In this document: piece by piece, positions 1 through 42,300 of the stretch
How positions within the stretch are numbered: position 1 is the first letter of the stretch
How the letters are laid out: each line of letters begins with the position of its first letter
NCBI RefSeq assembly: GCF_036417845.1
Contig: NC_090011.1
Coordinates: 2,066,726 to 2,130,725, forward strand
Source of the DNA: Apteryx mantelli
Lineage: Eukaryota; Chordata; Aves; Apterygiformes; Apterygidae
Reading direction: 5' to 3'
Length of the DNA: 64,000 nucleotides
Position numbers and translations under genes: made by a program
Notes under the pieces: model-generated
The model's database searches: none
Seen by the model: only the letters and a program-made list of their open reading frames with translations
Told to the model about the DNA's origin: nothing

Positions 1-1
1 C

Positions 2-11630
<11,629 letters not shown>

Positions 11631-11639
11631 CCCGGGGAC

Positions 11640-12760
11640 GGGGACGCCCCCCCCCCCGGGATGGGGACACCCCCCCGCCACGGGGACACCCCCCGCCACG
11701 GGGACATCTCCCGCCACGGGGACGTTCTCCCCAACGGGGACATCCTCCGCCACGGGGACGTTCTCCCCAACGGGGACGTTCTCCCCAACGGGGACATCCT
11801 CCGCCACGGGGACACCCTCCGCCATGGGGACGTTCTCCCCAACGGGGACATCCTCCGCCACGGGGACACCCTCCGCCACGGGGACGTTCTCCCCAACGGG
11901 GACGTTCTCCCCAACGGGGACATCCTCCGCCACGGGGACATCCTCCACGACGGAGACGCTCCCCGTGATGGGGACGCTCTCCAGGACAGGGACATTCTCC
12001 AAGACGGGGATGCTCCACGGATTGGGGACACCCCACGGATTGGGGACGCCCCACGGATGGGGACATCCTCCAGGACGGAGATGGTCTCCGGGACAGGGAC
12101 GCTTCCCGGGGTTGGGGACGCCTCCTGGGACGGGGGCGTCCTCCGAAATGAGGACGTTCTCCTGGGAAGGGGGCACCCCACGGATGGGGGCACCTCCTGG
12201 GATGGGGACACCTTCCAAGATGGGGACGTTCTCCTGGGATGGGGACGTTCTCCAAGATGGGGGCATCTCCTGGGATGGGGACACCTTCCAAGATAGGGAC
12301 ATTCTCCTGGGATGGGGACATTCTCCAAGATGGGGACGTTCTCCTGGGATGGGGACGTTCTCCAAGATGGGGGCATCTCCTGGGATGGGGACACCTTCCA
12401 AGATAGGGACATTCTCCTGGGATGGGGACATTCTCCAAGATGGGGACGTTCTCCTGGGATGGGGCCACCTCCTGGGATGGGGACGTTCTCCAAGATGAGG
12501 ATGTGCTGGGATGGGGACCCCCCCCAAGATGGGGACCAATTCCAGGATGGGGACGTCCTCCAAGATGGGGACGTTCTCCTGGGACGGGGCCACCTCCTGG
12601 GATGGGGACGTTCTCCAAGATGAGGACGTTCTGGATGGGGACCCCCCCCAAGATGGGGACCCCCCCCAAGATGGGGACCAATTCCAGGATGGGGACGTCC
12701 TCCAAGATGGGGACGTTCTCCTGGGATGGGGCCACCCCCTAGGACTTGGGGACCCCCCCT
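11640..12760 (+). repeat. PRR12 3' UTR array, 18-bp-based unit
   Basis: Begins about ten bases after the PRR12 stop. The first part uses GTTCTCCCCAACGGGGAC and ATCCTCCGCCACGGGGAC (18 bases each). The second part uses GGGATGGGGACGTTCTCC and AAGATGGGGACATTCTCC, in larger blocks. It would be transcribed as 3' UTR. Confidence 0.88.
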
Positions 12761-12769
12761 GCCAGAGAT

Positions 12770-13640
12770 GGGGACCCCCCCCAGGAGAAGGAGACCCCCC
12801 CCTCTCCTTGGGGACAAGGACCCCCAATGTGGGGACAAGGACCCCCCCCAGGATCAGGATTCCCCCCTCCATGGGCTCCCCCCCCCTCCCCAGCACCCCA
12901 ATTTTGGGGGCCCCCCCCCGGGGCATCGGAGGGAGCGAGGGGCTTCACCCCCCCCAAGCCCCCCCTTAAAAAAAGGGGGGGGTCCGGGGCCCCCCCCCAC
13001 GTGTCCCCCCCCCCCCCCGGAGCCCCCTTATTTATATATATATGTATAAATGTCTATTTAGTAGCCTCCATCCTGGCGGGGGGGGGGGGGGGGGCCCGGA
13101 CGCCTGGGCCCTCTCCCTTTTGGGGGGGGGGGACACACACACACCTGGGTCCCCCCCCCCTTCCAGGAGGAGCCAGGACTCCTGGGCCCCTCGGCCTTTG
13201 GGGTGAGAAACAGGGTTTTTGGGGGTGTGTGGGGGGGGGCACCCGGACTCCTGGGCCCCTTTTCCATGTGCCCCCCCCCCCAAAAACCGGGACCAGCCCA
13301 TTCCCCCCCCCGCCCCCCCCCCCCCCGCCGGGGTGTCCTGTATATAAGTATTAAAGGGGGGGGGGTTGAGGGGGGGGTCCCAAGCCAACGGGGGGGGTGT
13401 TTCCCCCCCAAAAAAGGGGGGGTTCCCCCCCCAAAATAAGGACCATCAGCCCCCCCCACCCCAAAATCCACCCCCCCCCTATTTATTGCCAAGTCCCCTC
13501 CCCCGGCTGGCTGGATTTTGGGGGGGGGGGGGAGGAAAAAATATAAAGGGGGGGGTGTTTTGGGGGGGCCGGGGGGGGTTTTTTGGCGGGGGGGGGCTTG
13601 TACATAGTGTATAGGGTCAAAGTCTCTATGTATCATATCG
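12770..13640 (+). other. PRR12 3' UTR distal part
   Basis: Stop-rich, homopolymer-rich sequence with TATATATATATG-like and ATATAAAG patches and two GGACTCCTGGGCCC elements. It is probably the distal 3' UTR of PRR12 and holds the best poly(A) candidate. No coding sequence is seen. Confidence 0.5.
13350..13355 (+). terminator. Candidate PRR12 poly(A) signal
   Basis: ATTAAA about 1.7 kb after the PRR12 stop, followed by a long G-run. Other AT-rich patches (about 13540 and 13790-13815) are alternatives. Confidence 0.4.
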
Positions 13641-14194
13641 TATCGCCGGGGCCCCCCCCTCTCCTTCCCCCCCCCCGGGGCCGGATTTTTGCCCCCCCCC
13701 GGCCCCAAATTTGCCCCCCCCCCGGCCCCCATCGCCCTCCCCCCTCTCGGTTCTTTTTTTTTGTTGTTTTTTCCTCATTTTTTTTTTAATTATTATAATT
13801 ATTATTATATATATTGGGGGGGTTCTGCGCCCCCCCCGCGTCACTCCTGTCGTCCCCCCCCCCGCCATGAAAACGTATCGCCCCCCCCCAAAAAAACCCC
13901 ACCCAAATCCCCGAATCCGGCCCCAAACCTGGGGCTCTACCCCCCTTTCCCCCCCCCGCGCCCCCCGCCCCGGGGTATTTATTGGGGGCGGTTTCGGGGA
14001 GGGGGGGGGGAGCAGCAGCGGCGGGGGGGGGGGGTCGCGCCGCCTCTTCCCCCCCCCCCCAATTTCCGCGTTTCCCCCCCCCCCCCCTTTTCTACGGTGT
14101 ATCGTGTCCGTGTTCGCGGCCGCCGCGGGTTCGTGTCGTGGGTGTTGCCGAGACCTTTTTATCGTTGCCGCGTGTCCGCAGCCTCCTTCTTTTT

Positions 14195-14720
14195 TTGGGG
14201 GGGGGGTCTCGGGGTGGGGGGGGGCTCGGGAAGCTGCGGGGGGGGGTCTCGCACGAGGGGGACTCGCACTTGTGCAGTGTGGGGGGGGTCTCGCACAAGT
14301 GGGGGGGGTCGTTGCACCGGGGGGGGGTCTCACACGGGGGGGGGGGTCTCGCACGAGGGGTTTTTGCAGGTGGGGGGGGGTCTCATATAGCTGCGGGGGC
14401 CTGATGCCGCTGTGGGGGGGGGGTCTCATACGAGTGGGGGGGGTCATTGCACGAGGGGGTCTTGCACAAGGGGGGGTCTCGATCTGGGGGGCTCGTAGAA
14501 GTGTGGGGGGGTCTCACATGAGGGGGGTCTCGCAGGAGTGGGGGGGGGTCTCGCCCGAGTGGGGGCTCTTGTGTGTGTGTGGGGGGGCTCACACGAGTCG
14601 GGGGGGGGCTCTCGCACGAGGGGGTCCCGTAGGACTTGTGGGGGGGGGTCTCACGCCTGGGGGGGGGCGTCACGCAAGGGGGGGGGACATCGAACGACGG
14701 GGTCTCACATGAGCGCGTGT
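14195..14720 (+). repeat. Intergenic GGGGTCTCGCACGAG repeats
   Basis: Irregular 18-25 bp units of GGGGGGGTCTCGCACGAG between the PRR12 3' end and the RRAS 3' end. No gene recognised. Confidence 0.8.
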
Positions 14721-14810
14721 GATTCTCCCCCCCCCCGTTCCCGTGACGCCCCCCCCGGCCCACGCGTGACCCCCAGCCCCTCCCGCACACGCGTGTGCAC
14801 GCCGGCTTTA

Positions 14811-15522
14811 AGGCACTTTAATGTGTTGTTCCCCCCCCCCCGAGGAGGGGGGGGGCTCTTTGGTATTTACAGCGCTTGGGGGGGGGCTGAGGCCCCCCCA
14901 AAACTCGTGGCACCGATGGGGACGCACGCAGGCGCACGCGTGTTTTCCCGTGTTCGCACGGGGAACGTGCGGGGCCCCCCCCACGGCGGCGGGGGGGGGG
15001 ATGTAAGCGAAGCTGGGGGCCCCCACCCGGACGCCTGGGTCCTTTTGGGGTGGGGGGGGGACCCCAAAAAGGGGCGTGGAGGAGCCCCAGGGACCCCAAA
15101 GTGGAGGTCTGGGGGGGGGGCTGTGAACAAGGGGGGGTCCTGGGGCCCCAAAGTGGGGGTTTGGTGTGGGGGGGGCGCTGTGAAAAAGGGGGTGCGGGGA
15201 CCCCCAAAACGGGGAGCTGGGGGGAGGCCCCAAAATGGGGGTTTGGGGGGGGCCAAGACTCCCCGAAATGGGGGTCTCAGGAAGCCCCAAACGGCCCCCC
15301 CCACGAGGGAGAGGAACCTGGGGACCCCCAAAACTGGGGGGGGCCCCTACCTGGATGGGGGGGTCCCTAAAAAAAAGATTTTTGGGTGGGGGGGGCATCA
15401 TGGAGGAACATCCAGAGCCCCCCCAAAACCAAGATCTGGGGGGAGGGGGTGTCCCTGTGAGAAAAGCCCCCCCACACACACTTGGGGGGGGCACCCCACA
15501 CCCCCTTGATTGGGGGGGGCAG
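14811..15522 (-). other. RRAS: RRAS 3' UTR
   Basis: The minus-strand stretch from the RRAS stop to the poly(A) candidate near 14817. It contains one GGACGCCTGGG element at about 15030 and G/C-run-rich units. No coding sequence. Confidence 0.6.
14817..14822 (-). terminator. RRAS: Candidate RRAS poly(A) signal
   Basis: ATTAAA on the minus strand about 700 bases after the RRAS stop, followed by GTGCCTTAAAGCC and a G/T-rich stretch suited to a downstream element. Confidence 0.55.
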
Positions 15523-15610
15523 TTAGAGGAGGGCACAGGGGCAGCCCGCCGCCTCCTTGCCCCCGGGGGGGGCCGCCAGCGCCGGGGGGGTCTCCTGCTC
15601 CTGGAAGCGC
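15523..15610 (-). CDS. RRAS: RRAS last exon (C terminus with CAAX box)
   Basis: On the minus strand a CCCGCAG acceptor is followed by one base completing a codon, then 28 codons and TAA: RFQEQETPPALAAPP, then GCPCALL. Human R-Ras ends KYQEQELPPS...GCPCVLL with the same exon phase. R-Ras is a small GTPase acting at membranes in integrin and adhesion signalling. The terminal Leu predicts geranylgeranylation of the CAAX Cys, and the Cys two residues upstream is the likely palmitoylation site. The other exons lie beyond the gap. The gene is tail to tail with PRR12 as in human, which supports the identification. Confidence 0.88.
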
Positions 15611-15661
15611 CTGCGGGAGAGCGAGAAAGGGGGGGTGAGACAATGCGTTTTGGGGGGGGTA

Positions 15662-15861
15662 NNNNNNNNNNNNNNNNNNNNNNNNNNNNNNNNNNNNNNN
15701 NNNNNNNNNNNNNNNNNNNNNNNNNNNNNNNNNNNNNNNNNNNNNNNNNNNNNNNNNNNNNNNNNNNNNNNNNNNNNNNNNNNNNNNNNNNNNNNNNNNN
15801 NNNNNNNNNNNNNNNNNNNNNNNNNNNNNNNNNNNNNNNNNNNNNNNNNNNNNNNNNNNNN
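15662..15861. other. Assembly gap, 200 N
   Basis: A run of exactly 200 N, a conventional placeholder for unknown size. It separates contig A from contig B. RRAS upstream exons are cut on its left. The sequence on its right is the reverse complement of the segment ending near 4600, so the join is unlikely to reflect the real chromosome. Confidence 0.99.
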
Positions 15862-16980
15862 TCCCCAAAAGACCCTAAATCCGCTCCCAAACAAGCCCCA
15901 GGGGCTCCCCAAAACCCCAGGGGCCCCCCAAGAGACCCCAAGTCCCCCCCAAACATGCCTCAGGGGCCCCCCAAAACCTCAGGGGCCCCCAGAACACCCC
16001 CAAATCCCCCCAAAACAAACCTCAGGGGCCCCCGAAAGACCCCGGGGCCCCAAAAGACCTCAAATCCCCCCCCAAAAAACCCAGGGGCCCCTGAAAGACC
16101 CCAAATCCCCTCCCAAAAAGCCCTAGGGGCCCCCAAAAGACCCCAAATCCCCCCAAACAAGCCCCAGGGGCCCCCAAAAGACCCCAAATCCCCCCCCAAA
16201 AGCCCCAGGGGCTCCCCAAAACCTCAGAGCCCCCCAGAACACCCCCAAATCCCCCAAAACAAACTTTAGGAGCCCCGAAAGACCCCAAGTCCCCCCAAAA
16301 CAAGTCCCAGGGGCCCCCGAAAGACCCAGGGGCCCCCCAAAACACCCCAAATCCCCCCTAAAACAAACCTCAGGGGCCCCCGAAAGACCCAGGGGCCCCC
16401 AAAAGACCTCAAATCCCCCAAAACAAACCCCAGGGGCCCCTGAAACACCCAAATCCCCCCAAAACAAGTCCCAGGGACCCCTGAAAGACCTCAAATCCCC
16501 CAAAACAAACCCCAGGGGCCCCTGAAAGACCCCAGGGGCCCCCAAAAGACCCCAAATCCCCCCCCAAAAGCCCCAGGGCCCCCCCAAACACCCCAAATCC
16601 CCCCAAAACAAACCCCAGGGGCCCCCCCAAACACCCCAAATCCCCCCAAAACAAACCCAGGGGCCCCTGAAAGACCCAGGGGCCCCCAAAAGACCCCAAA
16701 TCCCCCCCCCAAAAGCCCCAGGGCCCCCCCAAACACCCCAAATCCCCCCAAAACAAACCCAGGGGCCCCTGAAACACCCCAAATCCCCCCCCGAAAAGCC
16801 CAGGGCCCCCCAAAACACACCAAATCCCCCCAAAAACAACCCCAGGGGCCCCTGAAACACCCCAAATCCCCCCCCCGAAAAGCCCCAGGGCCCCCAAAAC
16901 ACACCAAATCCCCCCAAAACAAACCCCAGGGGCCCCCGAAAGACCCCAACCCCCCCCCAAATAGCCCCAGGAGCCCCCCC
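15862..16980 (-). repeat. PRR12 intron 9 minisatellite (contig B)
   Basis: Complement of the array at 3540-4600, with CCCCAAATCCCCCC and AAACCCCAGGGGCCCC units. The array starts directly at the gap edge, a typical place for an assembler to stop. Confidence 0.9.
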
Positions 16981-17025
16981 CAACCCCCCCCAGGGGCCCC
17001 CCGAAAGCCGGCGGGGGCGGCTCAC

Positions 17026-36372
<19,347 letters not shown>

Positions 36373-36379
36373 GGGGGGG

Positions 36380-36780
36380 GGCGGGCGGGGGCCGCGGCGG
36401 CCCCGGCGCGGGAAGGCGGGGCGGGCCGAGCCGGGCCCCGCGGCCGGGCACCGGGCCCCGGCGACCGGGCCCGGAGCCGGGGCCAAGGGGAAGGGAAAGG
36501 GGGGGGGGAAGGGGAGGGAGGGAGCGGCGCGGGCCCCGCCGCGGCGGCGCCCCCGGGGCCGGGCCGGGCGGCTGGGCCGGGGGCGGCGGAGGGCGGCGGC
36601 GGCGGCGGCGGCGGGAGCGGTCACGGAGCGGCCATGTTCGCTGGGCAGCGCTGCCGCCGCTTCCTCCCACAATCCCCCGCGGCCGCCGCGGCGGCAGGGG
36701 CGGGGCGGCGCGGGGCGGCGCGGGGCGAGCTGCCGGCGGCGGCGGCGGCGGCGGCGGCTCCTCTGAGGGGCCGCGCGGAT
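36380..36780 (-). promoter_or_regulatory. PRR12: PRR12 promoter-proximal CpG island
   Basis: Dense CpG sequence just upstream of the PRR12 ATG with GGGCGG and GGCGGC blocks and a YY1-like AACATGGCCGC (minus strand, about 36630-36642). It fits a TATA-less housekeeping-type promoter. The exact start site is not visible. Confidence 0.6.
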
Positions 36781-36784
36781 CCCC

Positions 36785-37560
36785 CCCCCACCCCCCTCCC
36801 CTGCCCCCGGGACCGGGAGCCCCAACGGGACCGGGTTTCCCTCACGGATCCCCCCCGGGACCGACTTCCCCCCCCGGATTCCCCCCCCCGGGACCGGGTT
36901 TCCCTCACGGATCCTTCCCCCGGCACCGGGAGATCCAACGGGACCGGGTTTCCCTCACGGATCCTTCCCCCGGCACCGGGAGATCCAACGGGACCGGGTT
37001 TCCCTCACGGATCCTTCCCCCGGCACCGGGAGATCCAACGGGACCGGGTTTTCCTCACGGATTCCCCCCCCCCGGGACCGGGAGCCCCAACGGGACCGGG
37101 TTTCCCTCACGGATCCCCCCCCGGGACCGACTTCCCCTCACGGATCCCCCCCCCCGGGACCGGGTTTCCCTCACGGATCCTTCCCCCGGGACCGGGAGCC
37201 CCAACGGGACCGGGTTTCCCTCACGGATCCTCCCCCCGGCACCGGGAGCCCCAACGGGACCGACTTCCCCTCACGGATTCCTCCCCCGGGACCGGGTTCC
37301 CCTCACGGATCCCCCCCCGGGACCGACTTCCCTTCACGGATCCTCCCCCCGGGACCGGGAGCCCCAACGGGACCGACTTCTCCTCACGGATTCCCCCCCC
37401 CCGGGACCGGGAGCCCCAACGGCACCGGGTTTTCCTCACGGATCCCACTCCCAGCACCGGCTTCCCCTCACAGATTCCCCCCCCCCCCCGGGACCGGGAG
37501 CCCCAACGGCACCGGGTTTCCCTCACGGACCCCCCCTCGGGACCAGGACCCCTCAGACCC
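36785..37560 (+). repeat. Minisatellite upstream of PRR12
   Basis: Irregular 45-60 bp units of GGGACCGGGAGCCCCAACGG, GACCGGGTTTCCCTCACGGA and TCC. Intergenic between PRR12 and NOSIP. Confidence 0.9.
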
Positions 37561-37569
37561 CCCCCAGGG

Positions 37570-38310
37570 ACACGCGTGGGGGCCGAGCTCTCACACATGC
37601 ACCACGGCTCACACACGCGTGTGCTCTGGGCGCAGGCGTGCGCATGGGGCCCACACATGTACATCAGGCTCACACACATGTAGCGGGCTCGCATGGGTGT
37701 TCTGGGGTCACACGTGTGCTGGGCTGTCACACGTGCTCTAAAATTGTACACGCCTTACTTTTACATGCACGCGCATGTATTATATATGTGCTGGTGTCAC
37801 ATGCGTGTGCTGATTTCTGACACGTACTCTAGATTTGTACGTATGTTCTGCTCTCACGCATATGTATGTTTTATACCTGTACAAATCTTACATACGTGTT
37901 CTGCTTTTACATGCATGTACCACATTCATGTGTGTGCTGCAGGCTCATATATGTACTCCAAGCTCACACACGTGTACTGATCTCACATGCGTCTGTGGGT
38001 TTTACACACGTGTTCAGCACTTAAGCATATGTCATGCATGCATTCTCTAGGCTCACACGCGTGTTTGGGTCTCATATATGTTCAGGTTTCACACACGTGC
38101 TTGGGTCTCACATGTGTATTTGAGGCTCACACAGGTGTTCCGGGCTCACACGCATGTTCGGGTCTCACACGTGTTCAGGGTTCACACGCATGTTCCAAGC
38201 TCACATGTTCAGGTCTCACACACGTGTTTGGGTCTCACACACGTGCTCTGGGCTCACATGCACGCTCGGGACTCACACGCATGTTCGGGTCTCACGCGTG
38301 TTCGGGGCTC
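37570..38310 (+). repeat. CACACGTG/GGGTCTCA repeats between PRR12 and NOSIP
   Basis: Units of about 20 bases of TCACACACGTGTTCGGG type, with alternating purine-pyrimidine CATATATG and ACACGCGTGT segments. About eight CACGTG E-boxes are present. No gene recognised. Confidence 0.85.
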
Positions 38311-38344
38311 CCTCCCTGCCACAGCCCCGCCAGTGCCTGGAGGA

Positions 38345-38500
38345 CCACGAATCCCATCATGCCCCGGGGCTGGGCTGGGCGGGGAAGGGAGGGGGGCCGC
38401 GGGGGCCGCTGGGAGCTGTAGTCCCGCCTTTCCCGCCCCGCCGGCCTCGACGCCCGATTGGCCGCGCGGCGCCGCCCGTGTCCCGCCTCCCGCCAATGGG
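38345..38500 (+). promoter_or_regulatory. ZNF143-like sites and CCAAT boxes
   Basis: CTGGGAGCTGTAGTCC (38409-38424) is the reverse of the ACTACAnnTCCCAG core bound by ZNF143/STAF. AATCCCATCATGCCCC (about 38350-38365) resembles its other half. An inverted CCAAT (ATTGG, 38457-38461) and a CCAAT (38493-38497) follow. This is typical of housekeeping or divergent promoters and lies upstream of NOSIP. Confidence 0.6.
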
Positions 38501-38589
38501 GGGCAGCACCGCGGCAAGCCCCGCCCCCCTGTGTCGCACTAGGCTCGTGCAAGGCACACGCGTGTCGTCGTGGGAGGCTGAGGGCAGTG

Positions 38590-38940
38590 GGATTCCTGGG
38601 TGGTAACTGGGGTAAACTGGGGGGTAACTGGGAGCCACTGGGGGTAACCGGGAGGGAACGCGAGCGCCCAGTACTGGGGATACTGGGGGGAACTGGGACG
38701 TAACTGAGAGGTGACTGGGGAGCAACTGGAGGAGACTTGGGGGGAAGTAGGGGGACTGGGGGCAACTGGGAGGAACTGGGGGCAACTGGGAGGAAACTGA
38801 GGGCAACTGGGGGCAACTGGAGGGAATCAGGGTAACTGGGGAGTAACTGGGGAGAACTGGGAGGAAGTGGGAGGTAACTGGGAGGCCTTGGGGGGAACTG
38901 GAGTGAACTGGGAGGTAACTGGAGGGTCACAGGGGCGACT
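38590..38940 (+). repeat. GGGAACTGGGGGTAACTGG repeats
   Basis: Short 10-20 bp units of AACTGGGGGCAACTGGGAGG upstream of the NOSIP first exon. Confidence 0.85.
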
Positions 38941-39084
38941 GGGGGGCGGGGGGGGCCCGGACGCCTGGGTCCCGCCGGTGGGGGCGGGGCGGGGCGGGGT
39001 GGGGCGGAACCTCCGCGCGGCAGCGCCGGGTCGGGCCGGGCCGCTCCCGCGGCTGCACCCAGGCGCCGCCCGGAAACGCGCCAC

Positions 39085-39115
39085 CACTTCCGGTCGCGCC
39101 ACTTCCGGCTTCCGG
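39085..39115 (+). promoter_or_regulatory. NOSIP: NOSIP core promoter ETS/GABPA sites
   Basis: ACTTCCGG at 39086-39093 and 39101-39108 and CTTCCGG at 39109-39115, embedded in a CpG-rich block. Clustered ETS sites of this kind mark transcription starts of TATA-less genes. The first NOSIP exon is probably within the next ~100 bases, spliced to 39347. Confidence 0.6.
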
Positions 39116-39356
39116 CGCGGCGGGGCAGAAGCGCCGGGGCGGGCAGCGGGGGTGCAACCGCCTAAGCTTTCCCTCCCTCCATCTCCGCCTCGGACGCCTG
39201 GGCCCTCTCGGGAGCGAGCAGCCTCGTGCGTAGAGCGGGGGGGGGGGGGCACCGGGACGCCTGGGCCCCTTTTTGGGGGGGGGCACCGGGACGCCTGGGC
39301 CCCGCCAGCACCCCCTGACCCCCCCCCTTCTTTGCCTCACCCCCAGGGCGGCGGCC

Positions 39357-42300
39357 ATGACGCGCCACGGCAAGAACTGCACGGCGGGCGCCGTGTACAC
39401 CTACCACGAGAAGAAGAAGGACACGGGTGAGGCGCCGCGGGGGGGGGGACATGCGTGGGGGGGAGACGCGTGGGGGGGGACCCACGCGTGTGCGTGACCC
39501 CCGCCCCCGCGCAGCCGCCTCGGGCTACGGCACGCAGAACGTGCGCCTCAGCCGCGACGCCATCAAGGACTTCGACTGCTGCTGCCTCTCGCTGCAGCCC
39601 TGCCGCGACCCCGTGGTGACGTGAGTCTGCTGGGGGGGTCCCCGAAATCCTCCCCCCCCAAAACCCCCCCCTGGGAGTCCCCCAAGCCCCACAGGGACAC
39701 CCCAGACCCCCCCAGGAGCCCCCCAACCCCCCCTGGGACACCCCAGACCCCCTCAGGGACCCCCTAAGCCCCCCAGGAGCCCCCCCAGCCCCCCCCAGGA
39801 CACCCCCAAAACTCCCTGAGACCCCTCTTTAAAGCCCTAGACCCCCCCCAAATACCTGGGGACACCCCAGTCCTCCAGGGGACACCCCAAAACCCCAGGG
39901 GACACCCCAGACCCCCCCCCAGGACCCCTTGAGTCCCCCCGGGACCCCTTGAGCCCCCCAAGGAGCCTCCTGGGACCCCTTTGAGCCCCCCCCCAGGACC
40001 CCTGGGTGCCCCCCACCCCCCCAAGGGCCCCTCGCGGGGGTTTAGGGGGGGGGACGGGGGGGGGTCCCGGGCGCCCCCCCCGTGACGCCGCCTGCGCCGC
40101 AGCCCCGACGGCTTCCTGTACGAGCGCGAGGCCATTTTGGAATACATGATCCGGCAGAAGCGCGACATCGCCCGCCAGACCAAGGTGGGGCCCAGGCGTC
40201 CGGGGGGGGGCCCAGGCGTCCGGGCACAGGGAACCCAGGCATCTGGAGAGGGAGCCCAGGCATCCAGGGAGGGGGCCCAGGTGTCCGGGGGATCCCAGGC
40301 ATCCAGGGGAGGGAGCCCAGGTGTCCGGGGAAGGGCCCAGGTGTCCGGGTGGGTGACCCAGGCGTGCGGGGCGAGGGGCCCAGGCGTCCGGGGCAGGGCC
40401 CAGGTGTCTGAGGTGAGGGCCCAGGCGTCCGGGGGGGGAACCCAGGCGTCTGGGGCGAGGGGCCCAGGCGTCCGGGGGGGGAACCCAGGTGTCCGGGAAG
40501 GGCTCAGGTGTCCGGGCGGGTGATGCAGGTGTCCGAGTGGGCACCCAGGCGTCCGGGAGGGGCCCAGGCGTCCAGGCGGGGTGACGCGGGCGTGCGGGCA
40601 AGGGGGCCCAGGCGTCCGGGAAGGGCCCAGGCGTCCGGGTGGGTGACCCAGGTGTGCGGGCGAGGGGCCCAGGCGTCCAGGCGGGCACCCAGGCATCCAG
40701 GGTGAGGGGCCCAGGCGTCCGGGAGGGACCCAGGTGTCCGGGCGGGTGACGCGGGTGTGCAGGCGAGGGGCCCAGGCGTCCGGGCAGGTGACGCAGGAGT
40801 CTGGGGAGGGGCCCAGGCGTCCGGTGTGGTGACGGGGGCGTGCGGGGAGGGGGCCCAGGCGTCCGGGCGGGCACCCAGGTGTCCGGGGCGAGGGGCCCAG
40901 GCGTCCGGGCGGGTGACAGGGGCGTGCGGGCGAGGGGCCCAGGTGTCCGGGGCGAGGGGCCCAGGCGTCCGGGTGGGTGACGGGGGCGTGCGGGCGGGAA
41001 CCCAGGTGTCCGGGGCGAGGGGCCCAGGCGTGCGGGCGGGTGACGGGGGCGTGTGGGCGAGGGGCCCAGGTGTCCGGGGCGAGGGGCCCAGGCGTCCGGG
41101 CGGGTGACGGGGGCGTGTGGGCGAGGGGCCCAGGTGTCCGGGGCGAGGGGCCCAGGCGTCCGGGCGGGTGACGGGGGCGTGTGGGTGAGGGGCCCAGGTG
41201 TCCGGGGCGAGGGGCCCAGGCGTCCGGGCGGGTGACGGGGGCATGCAGGTGAGGGGCCCAGGTGTCCGGGGAGGGGGGCCCAGGCGTGCGGGCGGGTGAT
41301 GGGGGGCGCGCGGGCGGGCACCCAGGTGTCCGGGGCGAGGGGCCCAGGTGTCCGGGGCGGGGGCCCAGGCGTCCGGGCGGGTGACGGGGGCGTCCGGGGC
41401 GGGGCCCAGGCGTCCGGGCAGGTGACGGGGGCGTCCGGGGAGGGGGCCCAGGCGTCCGGGTGACGGGGGCGGGGGGCGCGCAGGCCTACGAGCGGCAGCG
41501 GGCGCAGCGGCGCCGCGAGCGGGAGCAGCGAGGCCGCGCGGGGGCCGAGGCCGCCGTCCGCGGCTTCCTGGAGACCGAGGGCGCCATCGTCAGCCGCTCG
41601 CTGCCCCACGGCGCCGCCGGGCCCTCGGGTGCGCGGGGGGGGCGCTGGGGGGCCGCGGGGGGGTTATGGGGGCGCTAGGGGGCAGGAGGGGGCCTCGGGG
41701 GGGGGCTAGGGGGCAGGAGAGGGGTTATAGGGGGGGTTATGGGGCAGGAGGGGGGTTATGGGGGGGCTATGGGGCAGGAGGAGGGTTATGGGGGTGCTAT
41801 GGGGCAGGAGGGGGCCTCAGGGGGGGCTATGGAGCAGGAAGAGGGTTATGGGGGGGTGCAATGGGGCAGGAGGGGGGTTATGGGGGGCCTATGGGGCAGG
41901 AGAGGGGCTCTGGGGGGGGCTATGGGGCAGGAGGGGTGTTATGGGGGGCGCTATGGGGCAGGAGGGGGGTTCTGAAGGGGCTCTCGGGGGGCTATGGGGC
42001 AAGAGAGGGGCTCTAGGGAAGATTATGGGGGCGCTATGGGGCAGGAGGGGGGCTCTGGGGGCAGCTGTGGGGCAGGAGGGGTGCTCTGGTGGGCTCTATG
42101 GGGCAGGAAGGGGGGCTCGGGGGGGCTATGGGTGCACTATGGGGCAGGAGAGGGATTATAGGGGTGCTATGGGGCAGCAGAAGGGTTCTGGGGGGCATCT
42201 ATGGGGCAGGAAGGGGGTTATGGGGGGGCTATGGGGCAAGAGAGGAGTTATGAGGGGAGTTATGGAGCAGGAGGGGGGCTCTGGGGGCAGTATGGGGCAG

